A stretch of DNA of 64,000 nt. Origin: Arsenophonus endosymbiont of Aleurodicus floccissimus. Lineage in GTDB: Bacteria; Pseudomonadota; Gammaproteobacteria; Enterobacterales; Enterobacteriaceae. Position numbers and translations under genes: made by a program. Positions 57,428-64,000 of the stretch are shown here, one piece after another. The notes under the pieces were generated by a model. That model was not told the origin of the DNA. It ran no database searches and saw only the letters and a list, made by a program, of their open reading frames with translations. The first letter of the stretch is position 1; every line of letters starts with the position of its first letter. The DNA lies in assembly GCF_900343025.1 (NCBI RefSeq), contig NZ_OUND01000002.1, positions 186,001 through 250,000 on the forward strand, given 5' to 3'.

Positions 57428-57546
57428 TGTCTGGCGGTAATAGCGCGGTGGTCCCACCTGAACCCATGCCGAACTCAGAAGTGAAATGCCGTAGCGCCGA
57501 TGGTAGTGTGGGGTCTCCCCATGTGAGAGTAGGGAGCTGACAGGCT
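57428..57546 (+). rRNA. rrf: 5S rRNA, nearly intact, closing helix weakened
   Basis: About 119 nt from TGTCTGGCGG. Loops and internal helices match the enterobacterial 5S (GTCCCACCTGAACCCATGCCG, GCCGATGGTAGTGTGGGG). The 3' strand of helix I reads GCTGACAGGC instead of the expected CTGCCAGACA, so pairing with the 5' end is poor. It may be a degenerating copy. Confidence 0.8.
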
Positions 57547-57560
57547 TTAATTATGTTAAG

Positions 57561-57586
57561 AAAGCCACCTAAGAGGGTGGCTTTTT
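57561..57586 (+). terminator. rrn operon terminator
   Basis: AAAGCCACC (57561-57569) pairs with GGTGGCTTT (57577-57585), followed by T residues, about 15 nt after 5S. Confidence 0.88.
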
Positions 57587-57689
57587 GACGTTTGGTTAGT
57601 TATATTTTCGTTATCTTAAATTAAGTTAATTATCGTTATTATATTTGAAATAAATTTTTCATTTTCAATGAATTTAATAACTGAGTTTA

Positions 57690-59190
57690 CTACCAATTAT
57701 TAGCAGAAATTAAGCAGCGTTATATTAAACTGTTAGAAGATTACCCGCGTTTTGAAATAGCGGAAAGTTTTTTTAATTCAGTCTATTGTCGATTATTTCA
57801 ACATTGTTATCTTACCTCTTAATAATTTATTTTTACTTCATAGCCAATAAATCGTTTTTGTGATACACCGCGTCTGTTATCTCGTTGTTTTTCTATTCAT
57901 ATGGGGCTTAAAAAAACCATAGAAAATATTTTAATGGATATTCCGTTCCGTCTAGCTTAGGAAGATTTACCGAGAGATGTAAGTTATATCGTTAATTATC
58001 TTAAAAAGACATTTTATGCTAAACAATTAGCTGACGTCAAATTTGAGATAGCAAATGAATTATTTTATCATAATAAAGCAGCTTGGGTAGTAGGTAAAAT
58101 AATGATTGGGAAAATTGTTTATCCATTTTTATTGCCAATCCATAATAATGAGCAGGGCGGTATTTATGTTGATACTTGCCTAACTAATTATAACAATGCC
58201 AGTATTATATTTGGTTTTGCTCGTTCCTAGTTTATGGTCTACATTCCATTTCCTGAGGCGTTGGTTTTTTGGTTAAGAGATATTTTACCGGGAAAGTCAA
58301 TTGCCGAATTATATATGTCAATTGGCTATCAGAAACATGGAAAAACCGAGTATTATCAAGAATACCTGGCTTTTATAAACTTTTCACAAGAACAGTTTAT
58401 TATTGCTCTAGGTATCAAAGGTATGGTAATGCTAGTTTTTACTTCGCCTTCTTTTGAACGAATTTTTAAAGTGATTAAAGATCGCTTTTTGCCACCAAAG
58501 CAAGTTACACCGGAGCGGGTGCAGGCATGTTATCGAATAGTTAAGGAACATGATCGTGTAGGTAGAATGGCGGATACACAGGAGTTTGAGAATTTTGTCA
58601 TCACCAAAAAATATATTATTGAAGAATTGATGGTAGAATTATGGCGTGAAATACCATCAAAACTGCAAGATTTAGGTGATAAGATTTTGATCTGTCATCT
58701 CTACATGGAAAGAAAGATGATCCCACTAAATATTTACACTGATCAAGTTAAAAGTGAAGAATTAAGATGGATCATTGAAGATTATGGTAATGCTATTAAA
58801 CAATTATCGGCGGCAAACATTTTTCCATGTGATATATTATTTAAAAATTTTGGTGTCACTCGTCATAAACGGGTAGTTTTTTACGATTATGATGAAATTT
58901 ATTATATGACTGAAATGAATTCTCGAAAAATACCAGAACCACTTTATCCCGAGCAAGAAATAGCTGATGAACCTTGGTATAATGTGGCTGAACATGATGT
59001 ATTTCCAGAAGAGTTCCGCCATTTTCTTTGTAATGGATCTAGCTATTAGGAAATATTTTGAATATGTACCATACTGATCTGTTTAGTGCAGAATATTGGC
59101 AATCATTACAAGAAAAAATATGTCAGGGCCTATATAGCTGATGTTTTTGCTTATCCGGTAAAGCAAAGGTTTTGTCAACGCTCATTTTAA
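57690..59190 (+). pseudogene. aceK: Isocitrate dehydrogenase kinase/phosphatase AceK, 5'-truncated and broken
   Basis: AceK switches isocitrate dehydrogenase off or on at the glyoxylate branch. About 85 N-terminal codons are missing; recognisable sequence begins [37 protein letters not shown] at 57690. After stops near 57822 and 57960 come YIVNYLKKTF, VANELFYHNKAAWVVGK-like sequence and a TAG at 58230 ([15 protein letters not shown]). From 58234 a 271-codon open frame holds the C-terminal kinase region: [36 protein letters not shown], the catalytic segment [16 protein letters not shown] and the metal-binding YDYDE. A last frameshift near 59130 precedes ADVFAYPVKQRF, ending at 59190. aceA and aceB are not next to it. 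Confidence 0.93.
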
Positions 59191-59259
59191 TATAAGCAAG
59201 TGTTGTCATATATAATATAAATAGCATGTCTAATTAATTTCTAGCTATTTAATAAATTT

Positions 59260-59558
59260 TTAATGAATAGCGCCATATTCACGACTGATCTGTTTTGCTG
59301 CTTGTAAAATAAACCGAACTTCCCGATTTGATGTATGAAACCATGCTGTTTCAATATTTCTAGTAAGCGGATGGGTTGTTGAATTGGCTAACCTAGCTTG
59401 GATAGCTAGGCTCAGTTAGCGATATTTCACCTATGGATACAAAAATAATATTCTAATAGGGTTAAACCTCGGCTTAATGATTGAACTTGCGGGACTGATA
59501 GTATGCTATTGTTAGTGATTTTAATTTTTTTCTTATTATTTATTGCCATTTTTTTCAT
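59260..59558 (-). pseudogene. iclR: IclR repressor remnant with large internal deletion
   Basis: ATG 59558 opens a basic stretch, then VPQVQSLSRGLTLLEYY (the start of the IclR helix-turn-helix), a frameshift, ARLANSTTHPL, and in another frame EILKQHGFIHQIGKFG, the recognition part. Directly after, the sequence jumps to the family C-terminus (ILQAAKQISREYGAIH, stop at 59260). The effector domain of ~170 residues is gone. Placed downstream of and convergent to aceK, as in E. coli. Confidence 0.82.
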
Positions 59559-59903
59559 CTTATCAGCTCTCCAAATTCGAATAAATTTCTATTTACTATG
59601 AACGAAATAGAAATAAATTCTCATCGGTGGAACTGATTGTTTTTGTTAGCTAAAAAATATTTACGGTATCATCGCTATTGGAATATTCTATTTTTAGTCA
59701 AGCATAATTATTATTAAATACTAATCTGTTAATAATTTTTAGATGGATTTATTAATAATATTAATTGGTTATTAAGTAAAGTATTTATATTTTAATAAGT
59801 TATTATTCTAAATAAGAAAAATATTATGCATTTTAAATTTATGGAAATAAATTTCTAAGAATATCTAAATGTGGAATATAAGTATCATTAATGATATTAA
59901 AAG
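59559..59903. other. AT-rich spacer, nothing recognised
   Basis: No gene, RNA or clear hairpin between the iclR remnant and the first tandem paralogue. A basic/hydrophobic mixture of stops fills all frames. Confidence 0.5.
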
Positions 59904-60757
59904 TTTTTTGATTTTACAATTAATTCGACAAATAAAACAGAGCAACCCACAACAGCAAATAAATTTTATAAATTATCTTTAGCCATAGAAAAATGGAGTG
60001 ATCCGTCTTATAAAGGTGAAATAGAACAATATTTATAAACTTTTTTCCGTCATCAATCTATTGATAATACTAAATCAGTTTATGCTAAGCTGTCAACATT
60101 TATTCGGCTTGCTACATTGGCAGGTGAACCACACCGAAATGGTTTTAAAATATAAATGGTTCCGTATTCGGATATACCAAGTGCGCATTCTCATTTCGGT
60201 TTTAGTAAAATAGATATATTAGTCAACGGTATATTGGATAAGGTATCTATGTGGTTTGGTGATCCGATGAATGAGTTATTTTATGCAATGAAAGTGCCTT
60301 TAACAAATTCTTCTGAATATTTGGTAGGAGAAAGTAGTATGTCAATAAAAGAGATCAATGCTTTTATGCAGAATGATTTGGCACTGATTATAGATGATAG
60401 TGATCCACACGGCTTTAGTCTACAAGGTGTAGATGACAAGAATTAAAATCGTTTAAATATAGCTAACTTTTCTTTAGAGGTTAGAGAGAAATTGGCAGCA
60501 AATAAGTATTTCTTACAGACTTTTATTATGGCAAAAATGAAATGTTTTGATTATTTTCTACTACAGTTTCATCTTTATTATTGATTTTTTGTGAACTTGC
60601 TGGCCATAATTCTCTTGAGACGGCTAAAAATTTTAAACAGGAATTTGATAAAATTAGAGAAAATACCGAAAAAATTTTGTTTAATTTATTTAATCAAAAG
60701 AATATAGATACAGATAATATTATTGAACATTGTAATAATCTAATGAAGAAAATATAA
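59904..60757 (+). pseudogene. Unknown helical protein, tandem paralogue A, broken
   Basis: I do not recognise this family. Reading from FDFTINSTNKTEQ (59907), the frame gives KFYKLSLAIEKWSDPSYKGEIEQYL* (TAA near 60037), TKSVYAKLSTFIRLATLAGE, a stop at 60153, then MVPYSDIPSAHSHFGF, WFGDPMNELFYAMKVPLTNSSEYLVGESS, LEVREKLAANKYFLQTFIMAKMKCFDYF, a frameshift, and FCELAGHNSLETAKNFKQEFDKIREN to TAA at 60755-60757. About 280 codons, predicted mostly helical, no signal peptide, no membrane helix. It lines up along its length with paralogue B at 61087-61908, so it is an eroded real gene. The start codon is lost or unclear. Confidence 0.6.
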
Positions 60758-61086
60758 TTCTTATATTTATAATGATGATTTAAAATTTTTTATAACAAAG
60801 AGTATTTATTAATGAATACTCTTTTTATTTATATTTTTAGTTAATATAGTACTATTTCTGTATCATGTGAATTTATTTTTATTTAAAATGAATTTATGTA
60901 AAACAATAATTAATAAATGTTAATTATTATTATATTTATTTTTTTAAAATTTACTTTTTAAATATAAGTATTATTTTCTTTATATTGGTAAAATAGTTAA
61001 CTTGGGTACTTTTATTTATATGGTTAATCATTTTTTGGATATGTTAATGGGGGTTATTTCTGATTGTATTAGATATTATATATAAT
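60758..61086. other. AT-rich spacer between the paralogues
   Basis: Mostly A/T. A possible terminator-like repeat AGAGTATT..AATACTCT occurs at 60799-60823 (AGAGTATTTATTAATG then AATACTCTTTTTAT). Nothing coding is seen. Confidence 0.5.
60799..60828 (+). terminator. Terminator after paralogue A
   Basis: AAAGAGTATT pairs with AATACTCTTT around a short AT loop (60797-60826) and is followed by a T-run, 42 nt past the stop. Confidence 0.65.
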
Positions 61087-61908
61087 ATGCAACAAATAAA
61101 TACAAATGAAACTAAGCAAACTGTAATAACTGACTTTGATAAATTATCACAAGTAATGAATCAGTGGGGGTTGCTTTCTAATAAAAGTGAAATAGAAGAG
61201 CAATTGCAAATATTATCTGAACCCAATAAAAAAGATTCTATTTCTACCATAAAAATGGCTTATAAGAAAATTTTAGCCTTTATTCTACGTGCAGAATTTG
61301 CTTGTGAAAAACATCTATATGATTTTAATATTGAGGTGGTTGTGGAATACAATAATCCAAGTAAAATTGTTAGTAAAAAATATATTTAGTCAGAGTTTTA
61401 CTATTTTTTATGATCCGATGACAGAATTATATAATGTATTAAAGAGACTTTTAATGAATGGCACTCAATATTTAGATATTGAAAGTGATATAGAGGAAAA
61501 ACAGCTTATTAACTTTATAAGAGATAATGTTAACTTAACGATTAATAAGAAAGAAAAAAGAGGGTTTAATATGCCGGTGTTACAGAAGGTAATCAGGCGC
61601 GCTTAGGGATAGGCGAATTTCCTTTAGAAATTCGTTATAAATTAGCTAAGAGTAGTCAATTATTTCAAACTTTTATTATGGAAAAAATGAAATATTTTGA
61701 TTGTTTTTGGGATATTTCTATATCTTATGTTACAATTGTTGCAGAATTAGTGAATGATATTAGGACAGAAAAAATAACCACAAAAATAAAGCAACAATTT
61801 AAAGATATTAAGTGTAAGATAGAAGATGAGTGATTTAAACAATTAACCGAAAATCCGTATGTATTTGCTGACTATTACAATCGTATTATGAATGAAAGTG
61901 TATGGTGA
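61087..61908 (+). pseudogene. Unknown helical protein, tandem paralogue B, broken
   Basis: Best kept copy of the pair. ATG 61087 opens 100 codons (NETKQTVITDFDKLSQVMNQW, KSEIEEQLQIL, AYKKILAFILRAEFACEKHLYDF) to TAG at 61387. A shifted frame continues FYDPMTELYNVLKRLLMNGTQYLDIES and IRDNVNLTINKKEKRGFNMP, shifts again near 61575, and goes on LEIRYKLAKSSQLFQTFIMEKMKYFDCFWD, a TGA at 61831-61833 and NPYVFADYYNRIMNESVW to 61908. Shared with A: DKLS/YKLS..W...KxEIEqxL, GDPMNEL/YDPMTEL, LxxREKLA/LxIRYKLA and QTFIMxKMKxFD. No database family comes to mind; a host-interaction or secreted effector role is only a guess. Confidence 0.6.
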
Positions 61909-62470
61909 TAAATTTATTTTTTACCCTCTTTAAAAAGAGACTGCTTATATTTTTTTGCAATGAATTAGTTTTAATGTTTTGATAATTGTATTTAATTTTC
62001 TTTTTTTTTACATTAAATTTCCTAACAGTTTATTAATGAATGATACTATTTAAATAATAGCTTTTATGCTAGATGAAGATTAATTATTTTTAATTAAGAA
62101 ATTTTTAAATATTGTAACGTAAGAGAAACAAAATATTTTTATTATTCTTATTGACTTTTTTATAATTATTAATTTCTAATTTTATTGCATAATGTTTTAA
62201 TTATTTAGAAAATTAAATAATTTTAATGAGAGAAAAGAAAAATTTTTTATTTAATTAGTTGGTTTTGTTAGTAAAAAAATATAATAAATGTAGCTATAGT
62301 AATGAATATTAGTAAATAAGGAATTTGAAGATGAATGAAATTTATTTAAGATAATTTTATTAGATATGATATTGTTTTAAAAATGTAAAATATTATTAAT
62401 ATTCTCAGTTTTATAATACAGTTTTTTCTCTCGTGTTTTGATTCAGGTTAATATTTGGATAGTGGACTAA
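61909..62470. other. AT-rich spacer
   Basis: 562 nt of very AT-rich DNA without a recognisable gene. Long T-runs follow the paralogue B stop. Confidence 0.5.
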
Positions 62471-63896
62471 ATGAAAAAAAATATTTATAACTTGGTCGAT
62501 ATTATTGAATTTTTCAATGGCAAAGAGTGATGTTTTGCCATAAATTGACATGAATATAGCAAATAATACGCAATCCGTTGAACAAGAAAAAAACGATTCG
62601 TTTAGCCAACAATTAAAAAAGCATCTCAAGGTGAGATGAATGCCATAATGCATGTTGCGATAACTTATCTTTATGGCTCAAAAGATATACAAGAAGACAT
62701 TCGGAAAGCCAATTTTTAGTTTGAAAAAGCGGTTGTAAAAGGCAATAGCGATGCATTTTATTATATGGTATTGATTAATAAAGAAAAAAAATTATAAAGC
62801 TACCGTGACCTGGTTTCAGTGTGGCGCAAACAAAAGTGATCCTTACGCTCAATCTGGTTTGGGTTATATGTATAGCGTTGAGTTAGGAGTCAATAAAAAC
62901 TACAAACAAGCGAAAAATTGGTATGAAAAAGCCGCTTTGCAGCAGGATGCTTATGCTCAGTTTGTTTTGGGATATTTATACCAGAATGGGTTTGGTGTTA
63001 ATCAAGAATATCAGAAAGCAAGAGAGTGGTATGAGAAAAATGCTGATTTAGGTGATTTAGGTGCATTGAATAATTTAGCGCAAATTTATGAGAAAGGTTA
63101 TGGCGTTAAGAAAAATCCGGCTTATGTTATTGAATTGTATCGGCGCGCAGCATATAACGGTGATGCTATTGCTCAATGTAATATTGGATTTATTTATGAT
63201 GATGGTAAATATTTAGAGAAAAATAATTATCAGGCTTTTTATTGGTAAAAACGAGCCGTAGAGTAAGGATATGTTGATGCACAGTATCGTCTTGCAGAAT
63301 TTTATCAACATGGCTATGAAGTCGAGCAGAATGCTATTATAGTCAAGAAGTGGTATGAGGTATTAGCGGATGCTGGTTAGTCTGATGCAAGTATGAAAGT
63401 TGCTTATTATTATGAAAAAGGCATCGGTATAAAAAAAGATCTTACTAAGGCTGCGGAATTGTATCTGATCATGGTAAATAGAGGTGAAGCTGAAGCGCAA
63501 TACCGACTGGCGAAACTCTATTTGGCTGGTCAAGGTATTAATAAGCAACCTAAAAAATCATTTAGCTTAATGCAGAAAGCAGCGCAGAAAATACAACAAG
63601 CAAAAAACCAGTTAGGACTTTTTTATTTATATGGCATAAGGACTGAAAAAAATCCACAAAAGCTAGTGAACTGTTTTTGTCTGCGGCTTATAAACAAGAA
63701 ACTGATACACAAAATAATTTAGCGGTATTATATGCTACAGGCGAGGGCCGTAAAGAAAAATATTTTTCGTGCCGTTATGTGGTTTGCAACTGCGGCAAAA
63801 CTTAATAATAGTCTTGCGAAAGAAAATCTTACACGATTACAAACCAGCTTGGTTGTGAAGCCGACAGATTTGAAATTATCAAAAAAATATGACTAA
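62471..63896 (+). pseudogene. Sel1-repeat (TPR-like) protein, broken
   Basis: Sel1-like repeats build solenoids for protein-protein contacts. The likely start ATG 62471 (MKKNIYN) opens an eroded signal peptide. From 62550 the repeats are visible in several frames with the pattern AqxxLGxxYxxGxGVxxNyxxAxxWYekAA: YAQSGLGYMYSVELGVNKNYKQAKNWYEKAALQ, AQFVLGYLYQNGFGVNQEYQKAREWYEK, ALNNLAQIYEKGYGVKKNPAY, IAQCNIGFIYDDGKYLEKNNYQAFYW, AQYRLAEFYQHGYEV, MKVAYYYEKGIGIKKDLTKAAELY and two more, ending LKLSKKYD at 63896. Stops at about 62718, 63246, 63265 and 63378 plus frameshifts break it. At least ten repeats; partner unknown. Confidence 0.82.
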
Positions 63897-64000
63897 AACT
63901 TTCCATTGGTGAAAATAAATCTTACCGCGTCATTTACCATTAGTCATTTTAAGCGGTGATGATATTTCGGTTATTCAAAAAGATTTTTATGCAGTATTTG
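63897..64000. other. Window end, unassigned
   Basis: One plus-strand frame, HLPLVILSGDDISVIQKDFYAVF from about 63932, stays open to the end and could be the start of another eroded gene. Too short to assign. Confidence 0.3.

Overview
The window is an AT-rich chromosome segment around the replication origin of a gammaproteobacterium in advanced genome decay. Protein matches recalled from Escherichia coli, the Enterobacterales gene order around oriC, and haem-uptake and uric-acid genes of the type found in insect-associated Morganellaceae all suggest a host-restricted symbiont, most plausibly Arsenophonus-like. The genus is an inference; a legible 16S gene is not present here. No CRISPR array, intact insertion sequence or tRNA gene was recognised.

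Layout. 1-19000 is a graveyard of accessory genes: fdoG (formate dehydrogenase, with its selenocysteine codon still readable), fdhD, a hemophilin-like haem carrier with a Slam-type (type XI secretion) outer-membrane translocon and a TonB-dependent receptor, a GNAT acetyltransferase, an NCS1 permease with a LuxR-type regulator, a divergent aegA/uacT uric-acid pair, an exported protein and yqhA. All carry stops or frameshifts and are separated by long AT-rich spacers. 19300-29950 is the replication/RNase P block: mnmE (frameshifted), yidC, yidD, rnpA, rpmH, then divergently dnaA, dnaN, recF (broken) and gyrB. 29976-43340 holds asd (broken), digH, glmS, glmU and the ATP synthase operon; most of it is intact, but atpD has a nonsense codon and atpI is frameshifted. 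43900-48905 holds rsmG, mnmG (frameshifted), a well preserved oriC, mioC (frameshifted), asnC and asnA.

48850-64000 decays again: viaA and ravA, hsrA, an rRNA operon whose 16S gene is reduced to about 200 nt and whose 23S gene has a damaged sarcin-ricin loop, aceK and iclR remnants, two tandem paralogues of an unrecognised family, and a Sel1-repeat protein.

How it fits together. Initiation (dnaA, dnaN, gyrB, oriC), RNase P protein, L34, YidC insertase, amino-sugar synthesis (glmS, glmU), asparagine synthesis (asnA) and most F-type ATPase subunits remain intact. The lost functions form matched sets: haem capture, export and uptake; uric-acid transport and oxidation; formate respiration; glyoxylate-shunt control (aceK, iclR); the RavA-ViaA pair; and both partners of the MnmE-MnmG tRNA modification enzyme. 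Several frameshifts in otherwise well kept genes (mnmE, mnmG, mioC) could be sequencing errors and should be confirmed from reads.
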